A DNA stretch of 64,000 bases from Stakelama sediminis (GTDB lineage Bacteria > Pseudomonadota > Alphaproteobacteria > Sphingomonadales > Sphingomonadaceae): contig NZ_JACIJI010000005.1 in the NCBI RefSeq assembly GCF_014199335.1, forward strand, positions 140,265-204,264. The letters are read 5' to 3'. Positions 1 to 8,547 of this stretch are shown here, one piece after another (position 1 is the first letter of the stretch; each line of letters begins with the position of its first letter). Position numbers and translations under genes: made by a program. The notes below the pieces were generated by a model, which was not told where the DNA came from, did no database searches, and was given only the letters and a program-made list of their open reading frames with translations.

Positions 1-2109
1 GGGCAGCGTTTTCGCGCCATAGCCGGTCAGCACGCCCGGCGCCGTCACCAGATTCCTGTACCAGGGCCGCCCCGGCAGGCCGCGATCGTCGAGCAGCAAC
101 TGGTCGATATCCTGTAACATGGTGTTGAGCTTCGTACGCGTTGCCGGGGTCAGGCCTGCGTCCCTCGCGGCATAGGCCTGATCATAGGCTTTGGCGCTTT
201 TGGTGAGGCGTGCGGCGGCGTTTTCAAGCGGCGCGAAGTTGAAATAGGGCGTGTCCGGTTCCGCTTCGGGCGGGCCGACCGGATGCAACGGGTCGCTGGC
301 CACCTTGAACGTGCCGTCGGCGAGCAGTTTGTCGCGCTCGCCATCCTGCTTGCGCTGCTTCTCCGCCAGTTTCTGCACGTCATCGACATAGCCGCTGATC
401 GTGTCGGCGAAATCGCCATAATGGGTGGGCGGCGTCGGGGCGTCGGCGATGCGCAGCACCATGCGGCCCACCACCTTCGACAGCGCGGCGCCGTATTTCA
501 GGCCGGGATCGTCGAAATGCACGACATGGTGATAGCTGTCATAGGCGGAGTGATAGGAGCCGCCCGCTTCGCCCTCGCCAGTGAACCCCATGTTGATCGA
601 GGCGATGCCGAGATGTTGCAGGAAGGCGGAATAGTCGGACCCCGATCCGGCGGCGAGCAGGGCGAGATCGCCCTTTTTCGCGGCTTTCAGCATCGCGGGC
701 GGCGCGCCGTCGCCGTCGAAAGCGCTCGCCAGCACCATGTCGACGGTGCGCTTCTTTACCGGCACACCGGTTTCCGGGTCGGTGACGTCGGCGGCAACGG
801 CGTTGAACAATTGCTGATAGTCGTGGCTGCCCTGCCCGAACAGCAGGCCGCGTTCGTTATTGTCGGTGTTGAGGTAGATGACGGCCTTTTTCTTCAGCTC
901 GTCGGCATGGGTTTCGGCCCATTCGGTCGAGCCGAGCAGCCCCGGTTCCTCGCCATCCCAGCTTGTATAGACGATGGTGCGTTTGGGGCGCCATCCGGTC
1001 TTCAGCAGGCCGCCGATCGCCTTGGCCTCCGACATCAGCGCGACATTGCCGGTCAGCGGGTCGGCGGCACCGAACACCCAGCCGTCATGATGGTTGCCGC
1101 GAATGATCCAGCGATCGGGATATTGCGAGCCGCGGACCATCGCGATCACATCGTAAATGGGCTTGAGCGACCAGTCGGACTTGACCAGCAGGTGCAGTGA
1201 CACCCCGCCGTCCCCGCCGAGATGATAGGCAAAGGGCAGGTCGCCGCGCATCGATTCAGGTGCCAGCGGGCCGCCGAGCCGCGACAGGATCTTGCTCGCG
1301 TCGGCATAGGACATGGGAAGCGCCGGAATTTTCAGGATCACCGGAGAGGTTTCGCGCGTCAGCCGCTTGGCATTCTTCGTCGCGCCCACGCCCGGTGTCA
1401 GCGGGTCGCCGGGGAAGGTGGTCATATCCTCCACCGATCCGCGCTGGATGCCGTCGGCCGGACGCGCGCCGCCCTTCGGATAGGGATCGCCGGTGGCATA
1501 GCCGTCATTCGCCGGATCGGAATAGATGATGCAGCCGACCGCGCCATGTTCCTGCGCCAGTTTGGGCTTCAGCCCGCGCCAGCCGCCGCCATAGCGCGCG
1601 ATGACGATCTTGCCCTTTACCGAAATCCCGCGCCGCGCGAGTTCCTTGTAATCGTCGGGCATGCCGTAATTGACATAGACCACGTCCGCCGTGACGTCGC
1701 CATCGCCTTGATAGGCGAGATAGGGCGGCAATGCGGTGGAGAGATTTGCGGTATCCGGATCGGCGGCGACGGCAGGTTCCTGCCCGCCCAGCACGATCTT
1801 TTCGGGCGCGGTCAGTTCGACCAGCGTCTTGATGGGGGTGGGGTAGAGGACGTCGAACGTTTCGATATGCGCGTCCCAGCCCCACTCCTTGAACTTCGCC
1901 AGCATGAATTCGGCATTCGCCTTGTCATGCGGCGATCCGACATGATTGGGCTGCGACGCCATCTGTTTCAGCCACGCCATCTGATCGGCGGAACTGACGC
2001 CGGCATCGAACTGCGACTCGATCGAAGCCTGCGTTGTGGCGGGCGCGGCGAGCGCGGTGGTGGTGAGCAGCCCGGACAAGGCAATGGCGCTGGCGACGCG
2101 ACGGATCAT
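1..2109 (-). CDS. M28 family metallopeptidase, glutamate carboxypeptidase II-like (C-terminus cut by window edge)
   Basis: The frame is open from an ATG at 2109 to base 1, 703 codons, so only the last residues lie outside. A GGGGGAG Shine-Dalgarno precedes the ATG. A signal peptide (hydrophobic stretch ending LAAPA, about residue 23) indicates export. A PA-like insert at roughly 150-300 and an M28 zinc-peptidase core follow: HHDGWVFGAADPLTGN carries the first His and bridging Asp, WDGEEPGLLGS the catalytic Glu pair, YLNTDN the next Asp, and SYHSAYDSYHH the last His. The C-terminal third matches the helical dimerisation domain of transferrin-receptor/PSMA proteins. The order PA, M28, dimerisation domain is that of glutamate carboxypeptidase II. 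Likely role: periplasmic or secreted release of C-terminal amino acids from peptides. Substrate is inferred, not shown. It is divergent from the RlpA-like gene. Confidence 0.9.
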   Translation of the reverse strand, partial: MIRRVASAIALSGLLTTTALAAPATTQASIESQFDAGVSSADQMAWLKQMASQPNHVGSPHDKANAEFMLAKFKEWGWDAHIETFDVLYPTPIKTLVELTAPEKIVLGGQEPAVAADPDTANLSTALPPYLAYQGDGDVTADVVYVNYGMPDDYKELARRGISVKGKIVIARYGGGWRGLKPKLAQEHGAVGCIIYSDPANDGYATGDPYPKGGARPADGIQRGSVEDMTTFPGDPLTPGVGATKNAKRLTRETSPVILKIPALPMSYADASKILSRLGGPLAPESMRGDLPFAYHLGGDGGVSLHLLVKSDWSLKPIYDVIAMVRGSQYPDRWIIRGNHHDGWVFGAADPLTGNVALMSEAKAIGGLLKTGWRPKRTIVYTSWDGEEPGLLGSTEWAETHADELKKKAVIYLNTDNNERGLLFGQGSHDYQQLFNAVAADVTDPETGVPVKKRTVDMVLASAFDGDGAPPAMLKAAKKGDLALLAAGSGSDYSAFLQHLGIASINMGFTGEGEAGGSYHSAYDSYHHVVHFDDPGLKYGAALSKVVGRMVLRIADAPTPPTHYGDFADTISGYVDDVQKLAEKQRKQDGERDKLLADGTFKVASDPLHPVGPPEAEPDTPYFNFAPLENAAARLTKSAKAYDQAYAARDAGLTPATRTKLNTMLQDIDQLLLDDRGLPGRPWYRNLVTAPGVLTGYGAKTLP

Positions 2110-2257
2110 GCTGAATCTCCCCCCTGATGAAGCGGTGAACATGCATGGTTGCAGCGGCCATGGCAAACGCAATGCGCGCGACAGAATGAGTGCTGACGGC
2201 GATGGCCGGGGTGTGTCCGCTCTGGTCAGTGCGATGCGAACCGCCTAACGAAAGCAG

Positions 2258-2857
2258 ATGGACAGGGGGGTATCGCGTTTCATCATCCCGCGCAGGGTCG
2301 CCGTTGCAGCGACGGCGCTGACGCTGTCCGCCTGTGCGGGGCATCATTACAAGCCGGTCAGCGACTATCCGGTGAAGATCGGGCGGCCCTATACGGTGCG
2401 CGGGATTACCTATACCCCTCATGCCGATCCGACCTATGACGTGCTCGGCTATGCAAGCTGGTACGGCGCGGAATCGGGGCATCAGACCGCCAATGGCGAG
2501 CGGTTTCAGGCGAAGTGGGTCACGGCGGCGCACAAGACACTGCCGCTGCCCAGCTATGTCGCCGTGACGAACCTCGACAGCGGCAAGACGATCCTGGTGC
2601 GCGTCAACGACCGCGGGCCGTTCGCGCGCGGGCGCATCCTCGACCTGTCGCGCGGTGCGGCGGAGGAACTGGGCATTTTGCGCAGCGGCATCGCGCCGGT
2701 GCGCGTGCGGATCGTCCATCCGTCGAAGAAAGATCGCGAACGGCTGATGCACGGCAAGGAAGCATCGCCGCAACCCTATGTCCCGACCAGCGTGCTGGAC
2801 AATCTGCGCGCGCAACTGGCGACCGGCGTTGCCGAGGGGCTGGTACAGGCGCCGTAG
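2258..2857 (+). CDS. rlpA: RlpA-like septal ring lipoprotein (double-psi beta-barrel)
   Basis: A 199-residue predicted lipoprotein: a basic N-terminus and hydrophobic stretch lead to the lipobox LTLSAC, giving a lipidated Cys near residue 26. Residues about 65-165 are an RlpA/DPBB domain with the typical ASWYG start, the TANGERF segment and the VRVNDRGPF catalytic-type motif containing Asp and the downstream RILDLS strand. RlpA proteins are lytic transglycosylases that cut peptide-free ('naked') glycan at the septum or bind it. This copy has no C-terminal SPOR domain, only a short 30-residue tail, so septal targeting would need another route. The Shine-Dalgarno before the ATG is weak. Confidence 0.85.
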   Translation: MDRGVSRFIIPRRVAVAATALTLSACAGHHYKPVSDYPVKIGRPYTVRGITYTPHADPTYDVLGYASWYGAESGHQTANGERFQAKWVTAAHKTLPLPSYVAVTNLDSGKTILVRVNDRGPFARGRILDLSRGAAEELGILRSGIAPVRVRIVHPSKKDRERLMHGKEASPQPYVPTSVLDNLRAQLATGVAEGLVQAP

Positions 2858-2882
2858 GAAGCGGGCCGCGACAGAAGGAACT

Positions 2883-3500
2883 TCAGTAAGAACGCAGGGT
2901 ATCGCTGTTCGGATAGCGAAACATGGTCCTCATGAGCCGCGGCGTCAGGGCGATTTTGCCTGCCATACCGCGCAACCATGAGGCGAGCCCTATCCCCGGT
3001 CGCATCCGAATGCAGCAAATGCAGTTTGCGGCGTGCAGGTGTCCTTCGGCTTTTGCGCGTTCGAAATAATACAGCGCTTTTTGAATGTCGTGCGCGACAT
3101 CCTTTCCCTTGTAATATTGCCAGCCCAGGGCGAAGAGAGCCGGGGAATGGTGCAGATCGGCTATTCGCTGATATTCGGTCAGGGCATCATCGGTCCTGCC
3201 TGACGTCAGCAGCAGCCACGCCAGACCGAGTCCGGCCTCGATCGACCCTTCAGCAGCACCTCGCCTGAGCCATAATTCCGCGCGCTGCACGTCTTTTGGC
3301 ACACCGTGTTTTGCGTTAAGGTAGATGTCTCCAAGGTACACCATGGCAAGTCGGGAACCGGCTTCGGCCAAGTATAACATGGCATCTAATCCGGCCATGG
3401 GATCGGATTTAAGTTGTTGAAGCGCGTCCCATAATTCAGGGGCGCGGGGCTCTTCGTCCCATTCCCGCGCGATATTCTCTCCGAGTTTCGGCGTTGCCAT
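2883..3500 (-). CDS. Sel1-like/TPR repeat protein
   Basis: A 205-residue protein without signal peptide. Residues about 35-160 are made of helical repeats with Sel1 character: AEAGSRLAMVYLGDIYL, AELWLRRGAAEGSIEAGLGLAWLLL, and SPALFALGWQYYKGKDVAHD followed by ALYYFERAKAEGHLHAA. Sel1 repeats serve as protein-protein interaction scaffolds. The C-terminal 40 residues contain a Cys-rich piece (NCICCIRMRPG) and a more hydrophobic tail, with no domain I recognise. The gene is convergent with the RlpA-like gene, their stops only 25 bases apart. The partner protein is unknown. Confidence 0.75.
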   Translation of the reverse strand: MATPKLGENIAREWDEEPRAPELWDALQQLKSDPMAGLDAMLYLAEAGSRLAMVYLGDIYLNAKHGVPKDVQRAELWLRRGAAEGSIEAGLGLAWLLLTSGRTDDALTEYQRIADLHHSPALFALGWQYYKGKDVAHDIQKALYYFERAKAEGHLHAANCICCIRMRPGIGLASWLRGMAGKIALTPRLMRTMFRYPNSDTLRSY

Positions 3501-3590
3501 CCAGACAATTTACCGCTTTTTCAGTTCCGGACAATGATCGTGATACCGGCGCGACCATACCCCATTGTTTGACCGAAAAACGAAGAGGGC

Positions 3591-3628
3591 TCTGGATTGC
3601 CGCGCGCTTTCAGCGCTCGCAATGACGA
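3591..3628. repeat. Degenerate copy of a dispersed extragenic repeat
   Basis: The stretch starts CTGGATTGC and ends TCGCAATGACGA, the conserved edge of a small palindromic element common between genes of alphaproteobacteria. The same 12-base edge occurs at 11959-11970. This copy is shortened and its left arm is eroded. It lies in the gap between the Sel1 protein gene and the membrane protein gene. Confidence 0.5.
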
Positions 3629-3647
3629 CTCTCATGGAAGAGGCGTT

Positions 3648-4259
3648 TTATGAGCAATCAGGACCGGACGAATTCTGCCCGGCATCGAACCGCCATTTTC
3701 GGACCGCCTGAATGCCTGCGAAGATAACCACCAGTCCGCCCATCAGTATCCAACCAATGGCCGGTCGATGAAAATTTCCTCCATTAAAAGAGCTATGAAA
3801 AACCCCGGCAACGCCCATCACGGATGCGGTGGCCAACTGGCGATAGGTCAGCTTGGAGAACGCTTTTCGTCGCACTTCTTCCCGATTCAGCGCAGGGCCT
3901 ATTGCCGCGCGTCGTTCCAACGCCTGTGCGGGCGCATTCCAGCAATGCAAGAAATACAGGAAATAAAGTGCCAGGATTAGCCCAATGCCGCCAAACAGTT
4001 CGATATTTCCAGCCGTGCTGTCTGGATCGGTATTGGAGAGTACCAGCGCGAAGATCAGCAAAATGGTCGCGGGTATGATGGACAGCATTGCATAGCGCTG
4101 ATGACGTTTGAAAGTTTCGACAAACTGATCGCGTTCTTGCCCGCTGACCGGGATCGGTGGTCCCTTGGACCCTTTACGATAGATATAGCCGCTGCCGTGT
4201 TCTTCGAACTGCGCCTCAAAGGCTTTGATACTCCGAGCTGCGTAGCGATTGGTGAACAT
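3648..4259 (-). CDS. Hypothetical membrane protein
   Basis: A 203-residue protein I do not recognise. The first 70 residues are soluble and charged. Hydrophobic segments follow at about 78-95 (LSIIPATILLIFALVL), 105-124 (ELFGGIGLILALYFLYFL), 150-165 and 172-190 (IGWILMGGLVVIFAGI), giving up to four membrane spans. A conserved-looking charged segment (ALNREEVRRKAFSKLTYRQLA) lies between spans two and three. Composition is somewhat less GC-rich than its neighbours. It reads in the same direction as the Sel1 protein gene but is separated from it by about 150 bases holding a repeat, so an operon is uncertain. Confidence 0.6.
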   Translation of the reverse strand: MFTNRYAARSIKAFEAQFEEHGSGYIYRKGSKGPPIPVSGQERDQFVETFKRHQRYAMLSIIPATILLIFALVLSNTDPDSTAGNIELFGGIGLILALYFLYFLHCWNAPAQALERRAAIGPALNREEVRRKAFSKLTYRQLATASVMGVAGVFHSSFNGGNFHRPAIGWILMGGLVVIFAGIQAVRKWRFDAGQNSSGPDCS

Positions 4260-4334
4260 GCCAAACAGTCGTTCGACGATGCCGCTGAGTCAAGTAACGC
4301 TCAGCCATTAAAACGCATTGTGAGCGTGATAGCG

Positions 4335-4964
4335 TCAGGCCCCCTGGCGCGTCAGATAGCCGTGGAGCATGTCGTATAGTTCGGCCTTGATCGCTGCGTC
4401 GTCCATGGGCGGGTCGGCGCGGGTGACGGCTTCCATCGCGCCGCCCAGCATCAGGATGGCGAAGTCGATGGCGCGGGGTTTGTCCGGGTGGGTGATTTCC
4501 GTTGCGCAGCCGTTGAGGGTCTGACGCGCAAGACCCTGTACCGTGGTGTTGAGGCGCTGCATCGCGGCGGTCAGCGCGGGATTGTCGGATTGCGCGGCCG
4601 CCTCGCGCAGCGCCTGTGCCAGCCGCCAGTCGCGCCGCTGTGCCGTGACGGCGCCGTCGACCAGCGCCTTGAGCCGATCCGACAGGTGCGGGAAGCGTTC
4701 GGCGAGCAGCGGGAAATTCGCCTCGTTCGCCGTTACAACCCGGTCCAGATAGCGCGCGATTACCGCGGCGATCATTCCGTCCTTGTCCCCGAAGCGGCGA
4801 TAGACGCTGCCCGCCGAGCGGCCCGCGCGCGCCGCCACCGCCTGAATGGTGCAGGCGGTCAGCCCGCCCTCCCGCAACGCCGCTTCGGCTGCATCGAGCA
4901 GCAGGTCCTGCGTCACGGTACTGCGCTGTTGCTGTGCGGCGGGGGGCGGGGGCGTGTCGGGCAT
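4335..4964 (-). CDS. TetR family transcriptional regulator
   Basis: A 209-residue repressor. The N-terminal helix-turn-helix (about residues 20-65) shows the TetR pattern: LLLDAAEAALREGGLTACTIQAVAARAGRSAGSVYRRFGDKDGMI. The rest is a helical ligand-binding domain of unknown specificity. An upstream in-frame ATG at 5015 is possible, but it would lie on top of the palindrome at 4991-5018, so the start at 4964 (MPDTPPP) is preferred. The gene is divergent from a CPBP membrane protease, and the shared 68-base gap contains an inverted repeat of TetR-operator style. I infer autorepression and control of the protease gene. Confidence 0.85.
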   Translation of the reverse strand: MPDTPPPPAAQQQRSTVTQDLLLDAAEAALREGGLTACTIQAVAARAGRSAGSVYRRFGDKDGMIAAVIARYLDRVVTANEANFPLLAERFPHLSDRLKALVDGAVTAQRRDWRLAQALREAAAQSDNPALTAAMQRLNTTVQGLARQTLNGCATEITHPDKPRAIDFAILMLGGAMEAVTRADPPMDDAAIKAELYDMLHGYLTRQGA

Positions 4965-4990
4965 GCGGCAGATATAATTGACGCCGAGAA

Positions 4991-5018
4991 AATGTAAATG
5001 TAAACATACATTCACATT
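4991..5018. promoter_or_regulatory. Probable TetR operator (12-bp inverted repeat, 4-bp spacer)
   Basis: AATGTAAATGTA (4991-5002), spacer AACA, then TACATTCACATT (5007-5018). The arms are inverted copies with one mismatch. It sits between the divergent TetR gene and the CPBP protease gene, within 15 bases of the protease ATG, where binding would block both promoters. Confidence 0.7.
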
Positions 5019-5032
5019 ATAGCGAGACCATC

Positions 5033-5761
5033 ATGCCGCATTATCAGACCGTCGATCTCTGCCTGCTTGCCTTTGCGCTTGTCGTCATGCCTGTCTGGTC
5101 GGCATGGACGGGCGCACGCGTCCGGCGGAGCGCGGGAGCCGGCGACCGGCTCCGCCGCTATCGGATCATCATCGTGCGCGCGGGGATCGTATCGCTGGTC
5201 CTTGTCGCGAGCTGGATGTGGCTGGGACGGCCCTTTGCGGCGCTGGGGCTGGGCGCGATCGGCTGGCGCGGGGCATTGGGGTTCGCGGTCGTCGCATTCC
5301 TCGCCGTCAATCTGGTGCAGGTGCTGCGCATACGCAGCCTGTCGCCGGAAAAGACCGAGCTGTTGCGTCGCCAGCTGGATGCATCGCGCATCATCCCGCA
5401 CACGGACCGCGAATTTGCGTGGTTTCCCTGGGTCTGCGTGACCGGCAGCATTGCCGAGGAGCTGCTCTATCGCGGATTTCTGTTATGGGCGCTGGCGCCG
5501 GTGGCGGGGATATGGGGCGCGGTACTGATTTCCTCGGCCGCTTTCGGCTTTGCGCACGCCTATCAGGGGGGGAAGGGGGTTGTGCGAACCGGCGCCATCG
5601 GGCTGGCCTTCGCCATCGGCTTTGCGCTGACGCACAGCCTGTGGTGGCTGATCGGCGCGCATATCCTGATGAACCTGTCCGGCTATATCTATGCGCGCAA
5701 GCTGCGGGCGATGTCGCCGGTTATTGCGCGGTCCCGGCCTTCGCCCGCACCATGTCCATGA
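5033..5761 (+). CDS. CPBP (Abi/CAAX-like) intramembrane metalloprotease
   Basis: A 242-residue polytopic membrane protein. The CPBP motifs are visible: EELLYRGFLL (paired Glu and Arg, about residues 144-153), then FGFAHAYQG with a His, and AHILMNLSGYIY with His and Asn near the C-terminus. These are the metal-binding and catalytic positions of the family, related to eukaryotic Rce1. Bacterial members process membrane peptides or confer bacteriocin self-immunity, but this substrate is unknown. The ATG follows the TetR operator by 15 bases, so expression is probably repressor-controlled. The last 41 bases overlap the end of the convergent ATP-grasp gene. Confidence 0.85.
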   Translation: MPHYQTVDLCLLAFALVVMPVWSAWTGARVRRSAGAGDRLRRYRIIIVRAGIVSLVLVASWMWLGRPFAALGLGAIGWRGALGFAVVAFLAVNLVQVLRIRSLSPEKTELLRRQLDASRIIPHTDREFAWFPWVCVTGSIAEELLYRGFLLWALAPVAGIWGAVLISSAAFGFAHAYQGGKGVVRTGAIGLAFAIGFALTHSLWWLIGAHILMNLSGYIYARKLRAMSPVIARSRPSPAPCP

Positions 5762-6944
5762 AGGCGTCGAACAGCGTGCGCATGGCGACTTTTTTATAGG
5801 GAAAGGTCCGGGCGTCATCCATGTCATGCACGACCATGGCGATATCGGCTTCGAACACCAGCAGCCGCCCGTCGGGCAGTTCGGCGCAGTCGATGCCGAA
5901 ATAGTCGAGGCCGATCCGGCGATTGAGCGCGTCGAACGCATCGGCATGGCGGCGCGCGAAATCGGTATCGAAGCTTTCCATCCACGCTGCCTCCACCGCG
6001 CGCTTGGCGGCATCCTCGGCCATGCCGGCGCTCAGATAATGGACGATCCAGTGGTCGGACAGGGCCAGATGGCCGGGATAGGGCCTGCCGTCGATAACCA
6101 CGATCCGCTGCTTGCTGAACAGGCCGTCGGGTCCGCGATAGTCGATGAACGGCGCGACATAGAAGTGCGCTGCCGTCTGTCCCGCCAGATAGGCGGGAAG
6201 GGCGTCGGGTGCTTCCGCGCGCTCCAGCCCGCCGCCCGCATGAGTGCCGACGGGGCGAACGATGATCGGAAATTCCAGTCCGGCGCAACAGGCGGACAGC
6301 GTGGTGCGGCCCGCCGAGACCGCCTCCAGCGTCGCGCGGTCGATCCGGTGGGTTGCGGGCGCCAGGATCGACGGCTCGTCAGCGAACATCGCGCTCACCC
6401 CGTCGCGGCTGAGGTCGGCGATCTTTTGCGGGGCGTTGTTGAGGACGGGACGGCTGAGTTGCGGGAGCAATGTCTTCAGCCGGTCGAGCACGGGGCCGTG
6501 TTCCGGCGCTTCGCCGACCGCGACCAGCGCGACGTCATGATCGGGCAGGGTGGCAAGGTCACGCGTATCGGCATCGACATAATGCAGCCAGAGCACGGCA
6601 TCCGAACCGTTGAGCAGGAAATCGACCGGCGTGTTCGCCATGAAATCGCCCGGCGTGACGAAAGCCAGCAGGCGCGGCCCCGACCCGTCGCCATGCACGA
6701 CGCAGAAATCCTTTTGCAGCGCGACCGCTTCGGTCAGCAATGCGCGGGCGGTGTCGGCCTGTCCGGTGCTTTGCAGGATCATCGCCATGTCCATCAGTGC
6801 GGCCGCATCGCTCGCGTCCGTCGCGACGCGGGCGGCGCGTTCGGATTGCAGCGGCATCATATCCTCCCCGCGATAGGCCATGGGCAGGACGTGGTGCAGG
6901 CCCAGGATGCGGGTGCGGTCGGAAAGGACGGGGGCGGGTGCCAT
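5721..6944 (-). CDS. TPR-like/ATP-grasp domain protein, putative carboxylate-amine ligase
   Basis: A 407-residue soluble protein. Residues about 35-75 form a TPR-like hairpin (ALMDMAMILQSTGQADTARALLTEA). Residues about 90-200 look like a pre-ATP-grasp Rossmann-type domain. The C-terminal half has ATP-grasp marks: FPIIVRPVGTHAGGG (Lys/Arg strand and glycine loop) near 225-240, YVAPFIDYRGPDG, and DYFGIDCAELPDGRLLVFEADI near 350-370. The usual terminal E-x-N metal pair appears as E-A-D, a variation worth noting. ATP-grasp ligases join a carboxylate to an amine or thiol through an acyl phosphate. The start is 9 bases after the stop of the PLP decarboxylase gene, so the two are surely co-transcribed. 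The substrates cannot be deduced from sequence. Confidence 0.75.
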   Translation of the reverse strand: MAPAPVLSDRTRILGLHHVLPMAYRGEDMMPLQSERAARVATDASDAAALMDMAMILQSTGQADTARALLTEAVALQKDFCVVHGDGSGPRLLAFVTPGDFMANTPVDFLLNGSDAVLWLHYVDADTRDLATLPDHDVALVAVGEAPEHGPVLDRLKTLLPQLSRPVLNNAPQKIADLSRDGVSAMFADEPSILAPATHRIDRATLEAVSAGRTTLSACCAGLEFPIIVRPVGTHAGGGLERAEAPDALPAYLAGQTAAHFYVAPFIDYRGPDGLFSKQRIVVIDGRPYPGHLALSDHWIVHYLSAGMAEDAAKRAVEAAWMESFDTDFARRHADAFDALNRRIGLDYFGIDCAELPDGRLLVFEADIAMVVHDMDDARTFPYKKVAMRTLFDAFMDMVRAKAGTAQ

Positions 6945-6953
6945 GGATACTCC

Positions 6954-8477
6954 TTACTTGCCGGTTTCGGCGGCGCCGAAGCGCACCACACCGTCGATCA
7001 GCCTCTCGACGTCGCGCAGGGTCGACCGGTGGTTGACGAACGCCGCGCGGATGGCGGGCCTGCCGTCGATCATCGTCAGTGATGGCGCGACCTGTCCGGC
7101 ATGATGCAGCTGTTCGACGATCCGGCGATTGACCGCGCCGTCGCCGCTCCGGCCGTCGGGGGCATAGCCGAAACATACGATGTTGAGCGGCACCGGTGCC
7201 AGCAGCACCAGATCGCGATGCGCTTCGACCCGTTCGGCCAGTATCTGCGCCAGTCGGCAGTTGGCAGCCATCGCCTCGCCCAGTGCGCGCAGGCCGTAGG
7301 TTTTCAGCGTGAACCAGGTTTTCAGCGCGCGAAACCCGCGCGACAGATCGGGACCGGTGTCGCAGGGCCACCAGTCGCCGCCCGCCAGCCCGGTTTCGGC
7401 GCGGCTCAGATAGCGGGCATCGGCGGCAAAGGTGGCGTGCTGCCATGCCTGATCGCGGACCAGCAGGAAGCCCGCATCATAGGGGACATGCCCCCATTTG
7501 TGGAAATCGAAGGCGATGCTGTCGCTGCGCTCGATGCCCGCCAGCTTCGGCGCGATCATATCGGAAAACATGCCCAGTGCGCCCAGCGCACCGTCGACGT
7601 GGAAGTGCATGCCATATCGCGCGGCGATGTCGGCAAGTGCGGAAAGGTCGTCAATGGCACCGCATTGGACGGTTCCGGCGGTACCGATCAGAAGAAACGG
7701 CGTCAGCCCGTCGGCACGGTCGCGTGCTATCTGTGCCTCCAGCGCATCGGCCCGCATCCGGCCCGCGCTGTCCACGGCGATGCGGCGCAAGGCATCGGTG
7801 CCCAGTCCCGCCATCTCCAGCGCGCGGGGAATGCAGCCATGCACCTCTTCGGAGGTATAGGCGATCAGGCCGGGAAAGGCCGTACTGCCTTCGCGGCGCA
7901 CCGCTTCGCCGCAGGCACGCACCCGCGCGATCAGCAGGGCGACGAAACTCGCCTGCGACGCGCCGGTCAGGAACTGACCACCGGCAGTGTCGGGATAGGA
8001 GAACACATCGCGCATCCATGCCGCGACCTGCTGCTCGACCGCGATCGGCATATGGTCGCGCCCGCCCAGATTGGCGTTCAGCCCCCCCGCCAGCATTTCC
8101 GCCAGCATCCCGACCGACGTCCCGGCCCCCTGTACCCAGCCCATGAAGCCGGGATGGGTGTTGCCGCCGTCATAGGGCAGGATCGTATCGCGAAACTGAT
8201 CGAACACCGCGTCCGGTGCGGTAGGCCGGGTCGGCAGCGGTGCCTGCATCGTTGCGCGTATGTCGGGCGGGGCAGCGCGCCACAGCGACGCTTCGTCGCG
8301 ATGCGCGAGATGGTCGATCATCGTGTCGAGCATCCGGTGTCCCAGCCGCCGGATATCCGACCAGTCCTGTGGATCGAGGGTTGTGCGGTTCTCCTGCTCC
8401 GCTGCTTCGGTCGCTGGTGAAGATGACTCCGCTCTGGCTCCCACGATGATGGCCGTCTCCGCTTGATCGTCTGGCAT
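6954..8477 (-). CDS. Group II PLP-dependent decarboxylase (aromatic amino acid/glutamate decarboxylase-like)
   Basis: A 507-residue fold-type I PLP enzyme. Visible features are the substrate-pocket motif THPGFMGWV (about 130), the phosphate-binding GASQASFVALLIAR near 190, the cofactor-stacking TSEEVHGCI, HVDGALGA carrying the pyridine-N Asp (about 300), and FDFHKWGHVPYDAG with the Schiff-base Lys in the family's HK pair (about 333). Length and order fit DDC/GAD-type decarboxylases. The N-terminal 40 residues are low-complexity. The reaction would be loss of CO2 from an amino acid to give an amine. Neighbours are a FUSC exporter 70 bases upstream and an ATP-grasp ligase 9 bases downstream, suggesting the amine is conjugated and exported. 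Confidence 0.85.
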   Translation of the reverse strand: MPDDQAETAIIVGARAESSSPATEAAEQENRTTLDPQDWSDIRRLGHRMLDTMIDHLAHRDEASLWRAAPPDIRATMQAPLPTRPTAPDAVFDQFRDTILPYDGGNTHPGFMGWVQGAGTSVGMLAEMLAGGLNANLGGRDHMPIAVEQQVAAWMRDVFSYPDTAGGQFLTGASQASFVALLIARVRACGEAVRREGSTAFPGLIAYTSEEVHGCIPRALEMAGLGTDALRRIAVDSAGRMRADALEAQIARDRADGLTPFLLIGTAGTVQCGAIDDLSALADIAARYGMHFHVDGALGALGMFSDMIAPKLAGIERSDSIAFDFHKWGHVPYDAGFLLVRDQAWQHATFAADARYLSRAETGLAGGDWWPCDTGPDLSRGFRALKTWFTLKTYGLRALGEAMAANCRLAQILAERVEAHRDLVLLAPVPLNIVCFGYAPDGRSGDGAVNRRIVEQLHHAGQVAPSLTMIDGRPAIRAAFVNHRSTLRDVERLIDGVVRFGAAETGK

Positions 8478-8547
8478 TTGCTGCGCTTCTATGGAGAACC
8501 GGCGCCAAAGCGAAGGAAGAATTTCCTGCGTCGCCTTCGTCCTTCGC

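Noticed and set aside
283..2127. Long plus-strand open frames over the M28 peptidase gene
   Set aside because: They are antisense shadows. The minus strand reads a complete M28 peptidase with intact motifs, and the plus frames give only Arg/Ala/Gln-rich sequence.
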